From Haematococcus lacustris (lineage: Eukaryota > Chlorophyta > Chlorophyceae > Chlamydomonadales > Haematococcaceae): DNA of 64,000 nucleotides. The stretch spans positions 1,179,054 to 1,243,053 of the forward strand of contig JASKMD010000015.1 in NCBI GenBank assembly GCA_030144725.1, given 5' to 3'. The position numbers and the translations under genes were made by a program. The notes beneath the pieces were generated by a model. That model saw nothing but the letters and a program-made list of their open reading frames with translations, ran no database searches and was not told the DNA's origin. Positions 41,013-52,789 of the stretch are shown piece by piece; the first letter of the stretch is position 1; every line of letters begins with the position of its first letter.

Positions 41013-42822
41013 ATTCGATATGGGTACGCATGGACATGAGCTCAAGCAAAGCTGGCAGGTCCATGAATATGCCCGTCCCATGCTTGAGTAGCTGCAGCAG
41101 GGACTCCACAGGGGCATTGGATATTGGGCAGGCAAAGTAATACACCTCCAGATGCGGTTGTAGTTGTTGCTGGTCCTGCTCCTCGAATGTCCTGCTCCTC
41201 GAATGTCGCGAGAGGGCTGGGGAGGGGGGGGGCTGCAATGGGCAGGGTCGGATGGGCTAATCATTCCTGCAAGGCAAAGTCGGGTCACGCCAATGTCATT
41301 TCGAGCAGGCCTGATCAACTAATTGCTATGCTTTCTTCTCCAGCAGCTGTGACGTTGAGTAAGGAACAGAGTCATGTATCGAAAGTCTGAAAGGTCACAA
41401 TGGTCAGCTCACAACATGCCAAATAGAGGATGAGGGTCCCTTTTCCTGTGTGACTGGCGAGAGAGACGCACATCTCCCGCGTTTGCAGCAATGTCGATAC
41501 ATCACATGCCTAGCGATGGCCCTCTAACACCGCCTGCATCAACAAAAGGCTCGCGGAGCGAGCCTGGCGGGCTGAAATGTGATTGTACTTCCGGGTGAAT
41601 GCCAGGCGGAGTTCCCTCGTTGTTGCCGCTACTCACCACTAGAACAGTCGGTGATGAGCAGCTGAGGTGTGTCCGCGATCGCTTGCGCCGGCATGGGCTC
41701 CGATGCAAGTAGTAACGCGCCGCTTGCCAGTAGATGCAGAGTAATTCGCAGCTGCCAACGAGATCAACGTTACCGAAAACGGTTTGTAGAGAGTACTTGC
41801 ATGAAAATTACCAACCCCATGTTGGGGACGCCTGCCTTTATGATAAACTTTATCTCCTGGCCTGCGGTTGCCCTTGTGCTTGTCGCAGCATGTCCTGCTC
41901 CGGCGTGCGCGCAGTTTCCCTGGTGGCGCTGCAACGCTTCTAGCCTCACCACTGGTCACCAGTGAGTCACCAAAACCTCACCAGTGAGTCCTAAAACCAT
42001 GACTGGCTTTGTTACATGCTAAGAAAATCCATTACAGCTGAAGAAGGGCACTACGAACGAAGTGCAAGTCAACTCTCCACCCCGCCCCGCGCACCCGCTT
42101 CCTACTCATGCACAATTCACAACTTTTCACTCATTCCTCAATAAGAGCCTCCCGATGTCGGCCTCCAGCCTGCAAGGTGCTAGGGGTGGCCCTGGGCCTT
42201 CGACGCCACGCACCCTTCCTGCCATTGCTGGACTGGGCTGGACTGGACTGGGCCTCTACCCCTCCCACCCCTTGTTGTCATATTGTACAAGCTCACCACT
42301 GAAATGGGGAGGCAGTTTTTGGTACAGCATGGGTCACCAGCCTTCTCTTCTCCTGCTGCCACTGAGGCTACTAGCCAATGTTGCCCTCTGCATGATCAAG
42401 TGCTGTCCATGCGCTTTGCTTCCGTGCCCACCCCGCTCTCCAACCTGCCCCTGCCGACATTTTCTCGTAAAGCCCCTGCCTCCACCGCCCCCTCCATTGC
42501 TCCTACGCTTGCCTTTGTCATTGTGCCCATGCTGTTGCCAAGGACCTCACTGATGCCTCAACCAAGGTCTCCAGCTGCAGCCAACCTCCTCTCCCGCAGC
42601 CATTCCCAACTCCCTCAACTCCATGCCCCTGGCCTATGGGCCCACAGATCTGAGCCATGCTCGCCAAGTCATCCTTTCTCACTCCCCTTCACACGCTGTT
42701 CACACCGCACCTGCTCACCATACCATTCCACCCCTCCTGCCAGAAACTCGATGTAATCCGTACCAGCCCTTCCATACCAGTTTGCTTGCCCTTCCCTGCG
42801 CTGCTGTTGCTGCTGCTGCTGC
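41013..42822. other. Intergenic, no gene recognised
   Basis: No exon chain or repeat that I can support. A few frames of 60-160 codons occur on both strands without domain features. Confidence 0.45.
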
Positions 42823-45800
42823 CTATTTGCGCAGCTGCTGCTGTACCACTGCCTTGGTCGCCCCCTGGCCGTGCCTGCCCACCTTGCCCTCCTGCTGCTC
42901 CGCCAAGGCAAGGACCATGGTTGCCACCGCCACCGCCCCCACCAGCAGAAGACCCTTCTGGTCTGACGTCAGCTCCCCCGACCCCCCCTGTGGCCCAGCC
43001 CCCCCGGCCCCCCCTGCTGCTGCAGCCGCAGCCACCTGGGCCGCCTCAGCCCTGCTGCGTGCCCTGTAGGACTCCACCTGGTCAGCTGGCCACCAGATGG
43101 GGACGTCGGGCGGCATGGCGGAGGCAGGCACCCCCACCACTGCCGGCACCAGCAGCGGCCTCAGGCTGCTGCTGCTGGCAGCGAACACATGAGCAGGTAG
43201 AGGGGCAGGCGCAGGGGCAGGGGCAGGGGCTTGAAGCGGTGTGGGGCTTGAAGCTGGGACTGAGGCTGAGCGTGGAGGTGTGGGGGAGGTGGCGCGGGTG
43301 GGCACTGGGGCACGGGGCCGCGTTGAGCCAGGTGGCTCAGCAGCGGGCTGGGTGGCGGGTGGCGGGGTGGGCAGGGCGGCGGTGGGGCGCGGTGGGGGGC
43401 GGCGTGAGGGGGTGGGGGTGTAGGCGTACCAGCCCTGCTCATCGCGGCTCAGCTGCCCCTGGTCCACCAGCCAGTCCAGGTAGTCAGCCAGCTCAGCCTT
43501 GGGACGGTCAAACCTGCACCACCCAGGACACCCAGGACACCCAGGACACCCAGCAGACCTGATGGCTGCATGCCCCCACCCCCCTGGGCAAGCCAGCCAG
43601 CCCCCCATCTCAGTCTCCTCATGGGCTCATGGGGCAAACCACCACTCAGGGACACCTAGGAAGCAGACACCTCACCTGATCGCCCCACGTCCCATGCCCC
43701 CACCCCCATGTGCAACTCAGCCAGCCCCCCACCCCAGCCCAGCCCTCCCCCTCCACCCATGCACAGGATGGCGAGGCTCTGCTGGTTCTTCTCAGCCTTG
43801 CGCCTTGCTAGGTGAGCCGACCAGGTTTACTGCACATCCTGCCATGCAAGCCATGCGCACCTTGGGCTGACCATGGTGAGCGTCATGACGGAGTGCAGCC
43901 GCTCCAAGGGGATGGACTGGAAGTTCGACACCAGGCCCAGCACCTGGGGGCCGCAGGGCCAGCGGGGGAGAGGGCAGCTCACAGGGGTGAGGGCAGCGAG
44001 CGCCAGGCAGAGGCTGGGTAGGGTCAGGCGGGTCAGGCATGGGAGTGGGTCCCATGAGCTCAACATGGTGGGTTGGGTAGCTCTTGGTTGAGACAGCTGC
44101 CCCTGTGCGCCTCTTAGCTTGATGCCCAGGGGCCCCTCGCCCCCCCAGCACCCTCAGCTTACTGCTCTTTGTAGACTGCGGGCCCCTGACCCCTGACCCC
44201 GCCCCCAACACCCTCAGCTTACTGCCCACCCAGCTGCTGCCACTTGAGCAACAACGCTGCCATCACCGTTGCTACAGCACGTCAGTGACCCGCCCAGTCC
44301 ACACCCCTGTTTAACCTTGGGGAGCCGACTCACCCCCTCACCCCCTTATCCTTAAACAAGGGTCTGCCAAGTCCTGCTGCCCCGCTGCCCCTCTGCCCCC
44401 CCACCCCCCCACCTGGGTCTCAAAGGCTGCAAAGGGGCGCAGGGCCGCTGGGTAGGCCGCCCCTGAGGGCTGGGGGGTGGGCACGCGCACTGACACCGGC
44501 ACTGGCGATGCAGCCCTGCAGGGGGAGGGGGCAGGAGGGGGGGGGGCCTGGGTCAGGGAGGGTGGGGGCAGGAGGGGGGAGGGGGGTCCTGGAGGGGGGG
44601 TCTTACTACCCTACCAGCCTGCTTGCCCTTGGGTTTGCCCAATGCCAGCGGCCAGCTGTGCATCAAGGCCAGTGAGCAGCAGTGGGGTGCCCTGCTCACT
44701 GATCAGCCTGTAAGCCCTGGGTTTGTCTGAGGCCACCACCAGGGGAGTGGCTCACCAGCCTGTCAGTAAGGCTGGTCAGGTCAGGGGTGAACCCGCCCCT
44801 CACCCCCCTGCCCCCCCTCCACCCCTCCACCCATCCACCCATCCACCCCCTCCACTCCCTCACCTCCCTCACCTCCCTCACCCCCTCCACCCCCTCACCT
44901 CCCCCACCCCCCTGCTGTTTGCTGCACTCAGTCTGGTCTGCAGCTCACCTTGGCTGGATGCGAGCGGGGGAGGGGGTGATGAAGTCTGACGGCTTGGAGA
45001 CTGGCAGCTTGGCGCGGGGCCGGGGGGAGGGCGGCCGCTCCGCAGCACTGGGCAGGGCGGGCATGCGGGCCACCGAGTACCTGAGCACCCATGCAGCCAG
45101 ACACTCGCATGGAAGCATGCACTCCCATGAAGGCAGGTGTGCACCCATGCAGCCAACCATCCGAATTTCAACATGTACCCCCATGGGGGACAGGTGGTGC
45201 TGCATGCCAGCTGGGGGAGAAGGCAGCGTGCACCGCACCCTGCCCTACCGCCATGTCCCCTGGCCGCTCATGCCTTCCCACCCACCCCTTACCCTGGACC
45301 CTGACCCCCCCGGCCTGCTGACCCCTGACCCCTGACCCCGCCCCTCATCAGCCCCGCCCGGGCTGCTGGCCCTGCCCCGCCCCTCACCAGCCTCGGCTGT
45401 CCTTGGTGATGAAGCCCTGCCCCTCCAGCTCAGCTAGGTAGTCCGCCAGCTCTGGCAGGCTGCGGGTGTACCTGAGCAGCAGCAGGGGGGGGCGGAGAGG
45501 GGCACAGGTGGAGCCTGGCCAGGGTGGACAGGGGAGGGGTGGAGGAGGAGGAGGAGGAGGAGGAGGAGGGAGGGGGAAGAAAAGGGAGGAGGGGGAAGTG
45601 TGACAGAGGTGGGCTGCACTGCAGAGCAGAGGCTGGTACCTGCCCCCCGCTGGGCTGGGCTGTCATGCCATGCACATGTGCTGGCATGCCATGCACATGG
45701 TTGCATGGTTGCATGGATACAAGCCAGCCAACACTCACTGTGGCTCCACCATGGTTGTCTGCATCAGGCTTTGCAGCCGGTCCAGGGAAAGCGCTGAAAA

Positions 45801-48800
45801 GTTGGCCAGCAGCCCAAACAGCTGCAGCAGCGGTGACAGCAGCAGCAAGCAGCCAGTCACCCTCCCCGGAGGCCACTTGCCACGCCATTGCCACCCCATT
45901 GCCAAACCTTTGTCACACCTTCGTCACACATATCCATGTGCTATGTCACATGTACTATGTCACACTGAAGGTGGACCTCCTTCACTCCTTGCTTCACACC
46001 CCTACCCATACCATCCTCTGCCAGTCAGTCACCATCTCCCCTGGCCCTCTGCGTCGTGGTAGGATGGGCCGCACTGCTTCCCCCTCCAGCCTGCATTGCC
46101 CCCTCCCCCTCCTCCTCACCTGCTCCTCATTGACCACCCATGCGGCCATGGGGCCGGCGGCCGGGTATGCCACGCGGGGCCCCCTGGGGGTACTGCTCAG
46201 GGGGGGGCTGGCTGCCCTCCCCGCCTGCACCTCAACCACTGGGGCTGGGGCAGGGGTAGAAGCAGCCGCTGGGGCAGGGGTAGAAGCAGCCGCAGGGGCA
46301 GGGGCAGCTGCCGGGGCAGGGGCAGCTGCCGGGGCAGGGGCAGCTGCCGGGGCAGGGGCAGGGGCGGCTGCCACAGGGGCAGGGGCAGGGGTAGAAGCAG
46401 CCGCTGGGGCAGGGGCCCTCGGGGTCGAGGCTGCTGTTCCATTTGCAGCAGCAGCAGCAGCAGCAGGGGGCGCAGGGGAGGGGGCAGCAGCCGGGGCCAG
46501 GGCAGGGGCAGGGGCACTGGGTGCCGGCGCTGAGGGCGGGCGGGCGGCGGCAGCCGCAGTGCTGGGCTTGGGGCTGGTCTTGCGGGGTGTGTAGGCAGGG
46601 GGTGTGGGCTTGCGCAGCGCCCTCCACTGCTGGCTGACGGGCTCCCAGGCCACTGCGCCCTGGGCCTGCAGGTGGGCCAGGTACGCCTCTAGCTCCTCTG
46701 GGCTGCTGTCAAACCTGCAGGTCAGGACCAGGGTCAGAGCCAGGGCCAGGGCCAGGGCCAGGGCCAGGGTCAGGACTAGGGCCAGGGTTACGGGCAAGGG
46801 CCAGGGTTACGGGCAAGGTTTAGGGCAGAGTCAGGGTTGAGGCAAAGAGCAGCTCAGGCTGTGCCAGTTCCAGTCCCATGTCCCCATTGCTCCTTGGCAT
46901 TGCCCTGGCCTTGCCATGCTTTCCACCTATCCTGGTTGCGCCGTCATGGCTGTGCAGGTCACAGCAGCCCTGCACAGCCCAGGGCCAGGTGCAGGCCCAT
47001 GCCACCCTCATGCATTGCACCGCCCTAGCATGCCACCCTCATGCCTTGCCTTGCCCTGCCCTGGCCTTGTCCTGGCTGGCCCCAGTGTCCCTGCACAGCC
47101 CCTGCCAGCCACCCCTGCGCTCCACCACACAAACAAGCTTGCATGGCCATGCAAGCTTGTGGGCCATGCAAGCCATGCGGTGGGCCATGCGGGCGCACCG
47201 TGGGTTGGTGGTGGTGTACTGCAGCAGGTCCAGCAGCAGCTCCAGAGGCATGCCCTTGGGGTCACGCTGCAGCAGGCCCAAGACCTGACGCTCAAACACT
47301 GCCATGCTGCTCAGGACCTCAGGGGACAAGGGAGGAGCAGGGGCGGGGCCAGGGGCCAGGGGCCGGGCTGAGGCAGGGGCTGGCTGGGGTGTGGGTGTGG
47401 GAGGGGCGGCTGGCTGCAGGGCGGAGTGCACAGGGCCCATGGGCTCCTCAGCCTGTGACCTGAAGGCCTGCGGGGGCACCTCAGGGGTCAGGGGGGCGGG
47501 GACCTCCTCCTGGACAGGGGCCAAGGCAGCATCAGGGGCAGGAACAGTGGGTGGGGGGAACGTTGCCCACAGCACCTTACTGTGCCAGGATAACAGAACA
47601 ACGGATGATGATGGAGTGGCTTGGGGCTGGATAGGCCCGCCCCGCCCCGCCCCGCCCCGCCCCGCCCCGCCCGAGGTCCCTCACCTGGCCTGCTGTAGAG
47701 GTGGCCACTAGCTCAACCTTGGGTGAGCCCCTGAGTGCAGGGCAGCAGGCGGGGAGGCAGGCAGTGAGGTGGGTAGTGAGGTGGGTAGTAAGGCGGGCAG
47801 GCAGGCAGTGGGGCAGGTGGCAAGTTAAGTAGACAGCTGGGCAGGTGGTCAGGCAGGGTAGGGAGAGGACAGCCCTGTGGGGGGTCACCATGTTCTTCAC
47901 CCCTGCCAACCCCGCCTACCCCCCCTGCCTGGCCCACTGCCACCCCGTCTGACCCACCGCCACCCCCTCCGCCCCTGGTGCCCCACGCACCACTGACACA
48001 GGATGGACACGGGGCCGGCACTGCTGGGTAGCAGCACCGTGCGGTTGGGGATCAACTCCCACCGGGCTGTCTTGGTCTTCTCACTGTACACAACAGCCTG
48101 CGAGCAGAGGTAGGGCCAGGGGTAGGGGCAGGGGCAGGGGGCAGGGGCAGCGGACAATGCGCATGGCACATGGCGCATGGTGGGTTTGTGCAGATAGCAG
48201 GGTAGCAGTTCAGGCGGCACTCGCACCTTGAACTCCAGCAGCCCCGGGGGCAGCATCAGGGTGCGCGCCCACACGTCACTGCCCTGGTGGCTCAGGGCGG
48301 GCGCCTTGTGCGCATCCCATGACCCAAGGGCCTCGTCACTGCCCACAAACTGCAGACAAGCAGGCAGCCAAGCCGCCAGGTTTTGCGCCACAGCCAGGCA
48401 GTCAGGCAAGTAGGAAAACGGGAAGCGGTTCTTGTCCATCATGCTCTACCGTCTGTGTGTCCTGGTGCTAGGCGATGACTCAGCTACATGGATCGGTTCA
48501 AGCTTGCTTTGGTTCAAGGAAGGATGTCGAGAGGAGCTGTGTGGTGGGGTGTGAGGGTGTGAGGGTGTGAGGGTGTGGGGGTGTGAGCCAGGTCCCCGCC
48601 CTCCCAGCTTGGCAAGGTCCTTGGGCTGCCTGCCTATCCAGCTGGTGTTGCAGCAAAGCCCAGCTCAGCATGGCCCATGCCTTGCTGGCAGCAAAGCAGC
48701 CCAGGCACTGATGCCGCTAACCTCTGGCGGCAACAGGGTGTGGGTGGTGGAGGAACTTGACAGACTCTCAGCCTAGCTGTAGCAGGCTAGCAGGCTGCAA

Positions 48801-49194
48801 GCAGCGTATGCACATAGCCAGCAGCCAGCACCACAGCCAGCAGCCAGGCACCACCACAGCCAGCAGTCAGAACAGCTGCCAGCACTCAGCACCACAGCCA
48901 GCCTCAGGTGAGGCCAGCCAGCTAAGCCGCCCCATGCTGCCTGCCTTGCAGCTGTTGTGGCTGCACAAAGCAGGGCAGATCTGCTGCTAGGCCGGCCTCT
49001 TCCTCCTCACCCCTGGCCTGCTTTCTCTGGCTAGTTTGTTTCGCATAACTTGCCTTGATCACCTCGCCAGCCACACAGTTGAATGATATCTGCAGCTGAC
49101 AAGCCACTGTGGGGGTAGCCTGCACGGTAGCAGCAAGATTACGTCGCCGCCCAGTCATTGAGTGGGGCTGCGCTACGCCCCAGCCCAGGCTCAA
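42823..49194 (-). CDS. CBM20 starch-binding protein with three winged-helix-like repeats
   Basis: Thirteen exons: 49194-49054, 48349-48227, 48097-47991, 47730-47685, 47575-47199, 46714-46120, 45821-45739, 45471-45388, 45080-44949, 44716-44615, 44515-44413, 43943-43861 and 43513-42823. They join in phase to about 888 residues. CBM20 is about residues 30-139 (CQLQISFNCVAGEVIK, FVGSDEALGSWD, GSDVWARTLMLPPGLLEFK, ARWELIPNRTVLLP), binding alpha-glucan. Three repeats follow, of the form VLGLLxxxxxxPLxRLxSxM...PRFD..ELxxYLxxLxxQGxxxxDxxxW, at about 225-300, 464-520 and 620-690. They resemble the small APC2/cullin-type winged helix. The first half of repeats 2 and 3 lies on equal 83-nt exons. Low-complexity Ala/Pro linkers lie between. 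A single C-terminal hydrophobic helix (KGLLLVGAVAVATMVLAL) suggests membrane anchoring. Intron 1 has a GC donor (GCAAGT). The true start may lie further upstream; a chloroplast location is inferred, not shown. Confidence 0.72.
46725..46840. repeat. CAGGGC/CAGGGT hexanucleotide array in CBM20-gene intron
   Basis: On the sense strand this is (CCCTGG)n directly in front of the acceptor of exon 46714-46120, where a pyrimidine tract is needed. Confidence 0.8.
47631..47672. repeat. CCCGC pentanucleotide array in CBM20-gene intron
   Basis: About eight units. On the sense strand (GGGGC)n begins about 13 nt after the donor at 47684. Confidence 0.85.
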
Positions 49195-49936
49195 ACCCTG
49201 CTAGGGTTGAGTCCACACGTTTGAGGCTGCACGCGGGATGCGAGACCTACCTGGACCGACGCAGGCTGTGCGCGTGGTTCGTATCTAACCGGGACATCCG
49301 TCTCCTGGCGGGTGCTGACGGCCCGGATGCCGCTCTGGGCACGCGCTCTGGGCACGAACCCTGGCAGGATTAGGCCTGCGGACGCGTACGCGCTGCCTGC
49401 GGGATGGTACACAGAATCAAATCATATGTTCGCAAATCCTGGAGCGCTCATAAACAACAACATAGTGCTTGCCTTGCACGCGCCACTTGTCCGCAGTCTG
49501 GCAGAACCTGGTGTGGGCCGTTGTTACTGCGGACGCCGTAGTATGTTGCACTGTCGCTTGCATTTTTTGCTGTTTTTGGCACCAGTGAACACGGCTGACA
49601 CGAACGGCAAGCGCACGCAGAGCAAGTGCAATGTGTTAGGAAACCTCTAACCTCCAACATGCCGCGCGTCACTCTGTCCACAAGACTCTGCCTGGCCTTA
49701 ATTCATTGTCATTGCAGCAACTTCATTGTCATAATGGCGAACCAAGCTGTAATCTGGCAGGAGCTAGCAGGAAAACCAGGAAAAAAACAGGAAAACCAGG
49801 ACATCAAAGGCAATTAGCGCCACAGTTAGCCAAGCGAGTTAGGAAAATGCAGCGAAACAGACAGCGTAGACGTAATCGTAATGCCTCGGACAGTTAGGTT
49901 GACCGGCCGCCAGAACCAAATCAGGCTCAGCGGAAC
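49195..49936. other. Between divergent genes, no feature recognised
   Basis: Holds the 5' side of the CBM20 gene (minus) and of the Fanzor element (plus). A minus-strand frame at 49412-49191 could encode an N-terminal extension of the CBM20 protein, but no splice in phase was found. Confidence 0.35.
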
Positions 49937-51829
49937 ATGCAGGCCAACGGTGCAGCTCACTGGGCCCACACCCACAATAACACATGGCACGCAAAGAAGA
50001 GTAAAATGCACAAGTTGATGAGTGGTGTGTCCGCTGCGGGGCTGGAGGAGGGCGCGGTCGTGCCGTCCGAAGTGGTGGAGGCGCGGCTCCACGACCAACT
50101 TGTGCTTTGGGTGGAGGCCTGCAGCAAGAGGGCGCTGCTCGCCAGCTTGCTACTGGGCCTCATGGTGCGCGGCTGGTTCACACGCGTCACTGTACTTGCG
50201 GATGGCCTGTACGAGCTCTTGGAGGAAATCCCTGCTGAGGACGCGGTCATCCCGAACTTGGCGGAGCGCAACCTGTACCTGCAGCTCGGCCGCGGTCTGC
50301 CCCCTCCCGGAGTGCAGTCTCGGCCCAGCTTAGCTGTGGTGGCTGTGTTGGCCGCGTACCCGACCATCGGTGACGAGCTCAACGATATACCTCGCTATCC
50401 GCACGACAGCAACACCGTCGACGATGTGGGCCAGAAGCTGGAGACTAGCTTTGCCAACAGCCTCGCCGAGCTGTTCAAGCGCAGAGTTGGGCAAGCGGTG
50501 GCTCTGGCTGGAGCCAGGGTCATCGCTGGCTCACACGAGCACCAGCGCCGCTTTGGGCTGCCCGTGGATGGCAGGCCAGCCTGGACTGAGCGTCAGCGCA
50601 GCTGGGTGGTGCGGAGTGTGCGGGGGAAGGTGGTGACCTGGCTGGAGGGTCAGGGTCAGGGTCAGGGTGGAGTGGTGCCTACTGAGGCCATGCGGGATGA
50701 GGTGACCACGAGGAGCGGCATCCCTCCGGCGCTGTGGAGTCCGTGTGGCAGCGCAGCCTCACTGCCGGGCAGTACTACCGGCAGAGCGGCATCACGCAGC
50801 ACGCCAAGGTGTCCAAGGCCTGGATGGCCGGCCTCCAGGCCGAACACACTGTGCTGTCGCAAGTCACCAACTACACCGCCTCGCTGCAGCGGTACCGGGA
50901 GTACGCCGCCATGACGCTGGTTACCTGGACCGCCATGTGGGCCGAGCTGTCCAAGCCGCGCTGGTCAAACGCCAGATTCCGGCTGTACAGAGGCAAGCAG
51001 CGCACGGTGGCCAGGTTCTGGGCTGAGGTGAGTAGGCAGTGTGTGTGCTAGTGTGTGTGCTCACAATGCTTGTCTTTGCCATGGCTAGACCTGAGCTCAC
51101 AATGTGTCTCTCCTTGTGTGCCTTGGCTGCAGACTGTGAGGGGTGCCAGGGTACGCTGCAACTCGGCTGCCACAGGTCGCCCCCTGGCCCTGGCCTATGG
51201 GGCAGCAGGCTTCAGCGGCAGCGGCAGCAGGGGCAGCAGGGGTGTGCCAGTCAAGCAGATGCTCAGGGAGGCATGCAAGCAGTTCCCCGGGCGTGTGGTG
51301 ATGGTGGATGAGTTCCGTACCAGCCGGGTCAGCTCTGCCCGCACCAACGTGGTGGCAGGCCAGGCAGAGTCCTTCAGGTAAGAGACCCCAGGTGCATGTG
51401 CGGTGTAGGAGTGGAGTCATTACATAGCTGTGAAATAGCCTCACACACCAACCCCTGACTGTGCCCAGCACCGTTTAGACTCAACATGGCTTGACCTAAC
51501 ACTTGGTTTGGCAACCTTGCAAATGTGCATTGACATATATGTCGCCTTGCAGGTGGCTGCGCCCGGTGCGCAGCATGGCGACGCGGTCCCGCATCCGGGG
51601 CCTGATGTGCTCAACAAGCAATGGCATCAGGTTCTACGATCGAGACGTGTCAGCCGCGCTGAACATCCGCCGCATTGCAGCCGGGCCGGGCCGCCCTCGC
51701 GAGCTCAGCAGCTGGCTGGGCCGCCCCGCTATGCCTAACCCAGGCAGACCAGGCCAGGAGTGGGTGTGCGTGCGCGACAGAAGCCTGCTGCGGAAGTGGC
51801 AGCGGCGGCACGAGCGGCAGCGACAGTGA
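49937..51829 (+). pseudogene. Fanzor (eukaryotic TnpB-like nuclease), near full length with one frameshift
   Basis: Exons about 49937-51027, 51133-51377 and 51553-51829 (GT-AG introns). Family features: SVWQRSLTAGQYYRQSGITQ, FRLYRGKQRTVARFWAEV, the RuvC-I region LALAYGAAGFS, VVMVDEFRTSRVSS, RGLMCSTSNGIRFYDRDVSA followed by ALNIRR (RuvC-III), and a basic C-terminus. The frame changes near 50730: upstream SGIPPAL is in frame 2, but ESVWQRSL continues in frame 1 with no splice signals between. I read this as a one-base indel (real or a sequencing error). The usual RuvC-I Asp is not evident in YGAAGFS, and no CxxC pair is seen. Fanzors are RNA-guided DNA nucleases carried by transposons (family knowledge); activity here is doubtful. 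It is followed by a beta-type 3' end. Confidence 0.8.
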
Positions 51830-51889
51830 CATGTGTATCATGCCATGAGCCAAATAAAACAAACAATTCGATTGCCCCTAACAAAGGGT

Positions 51890-52030
51890 ATGTGTGTGCG
51901 CTAGAGTCATGCATAGGGTAGGTTAGGGCTCTAGCGACTCCTAGGGTTAGGGACCTAGGGTTAGGGACACATGCCGGTCCCTCCTGTGGAGAAGTGTAGG
52001 GGCTCCACAGGACGATAGGGATACAGGGCA
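51890..52030 (+). repeat. Fanzor element 3' end, family beta; possible omega-RNA region
   Basis: Begins 60 bp after the Fanzor stop codon. It contains CTAGAGTCATGCATAGGGTA, repeated CTAGGGTTAGGGAC and GAAGTGTAGGGGCTCCACAG. Matched in reverse complement at 38540-38720. Confidence 0.65.
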
Positions 52031-52239
52031 ACCTGTCCACAGGTGTAAAAGGCCGACCGTTGTGTCTTGCGCCCGGCGCTCCCTCTCCACGACTTCATGA
52101 CGACTGCAGGACATCTTAGAGCAACATACAACCGTACAACGTTAAGGGCTGCGATGCCCTGAACACTGCAATTCATCCTCCTCCATCCACCCCAGGCATG
52201 CCAAACTGGGTTGGTCGCCCATCAGAGGATGCCAGACCT

Positions 52240-52326
52240 GCAATGTCATGCTCGTCTCACCACGTTAACCTGTGCAGCCTCACGGTCACTAGTGTAGGCA
52301 ACGTGGTGAGACGAGCATGACATTGC
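52240..52326. ncRNA. Perfect 27-bp hairpin with 33-nt loop; candidate small-RNA precursor
   Basis: 52240-52266 (GCAATGTCATGC...CCACGTT) is the exact reverse complement of 52300-52326. The stem has no mismatch or bulge. Either strand could form it. Length and loop fit an algal miRNA or short inverted-repeat siRNA precursor, but also a miniature foldback element. No other copy was noticed in the window. Confidence 0.5.
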
Positions 52327-52789
52327 CTCTTCCACTTTCTTTGTGCAAGGGCAGCATTACAGAATTGCTTGATTTCCGAAGTCGATGGCGATTAACCAAC
52401 TCACATACCTAGCCATGCCAGCTTCGCCATCCCATACTCAGCCAGCTCACCAGCCCGCCAGCCGGCCAGCCTGCCACCCTGCCCGCCAGCCAGCCAGCCA
52501 GCCAATGCGCAGGGCGATGGCGCTCCTTCAGGCAGAGACACCGTAAGCCCAGACACTCAATATCAGCTTGATGCCAAGGAGCTAATGGGATGCGTTCACA
52601 CTCACACGGTCCTGGCCACCAGATCTCACATACATAAACCTCACATACATATAGCACGCATAGCTGCTATCTCTCTGGATGATCCTTGCCTGTTTGCCTT
52701 ATGTGCATGACTGAAGGAGGGGGTGGCTGTGGTGTCATGGGACCTCCACAGGTGTATCCAGCACCTGGTGGTCCCCTTCGGCGCAGCTG
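52327..52789. other. No gene recognised
   Basis: Includes an imperfect CCAGCCAGCCAGCC run near 52480-52505. Nothing else stands out. Confidence 0.4.
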
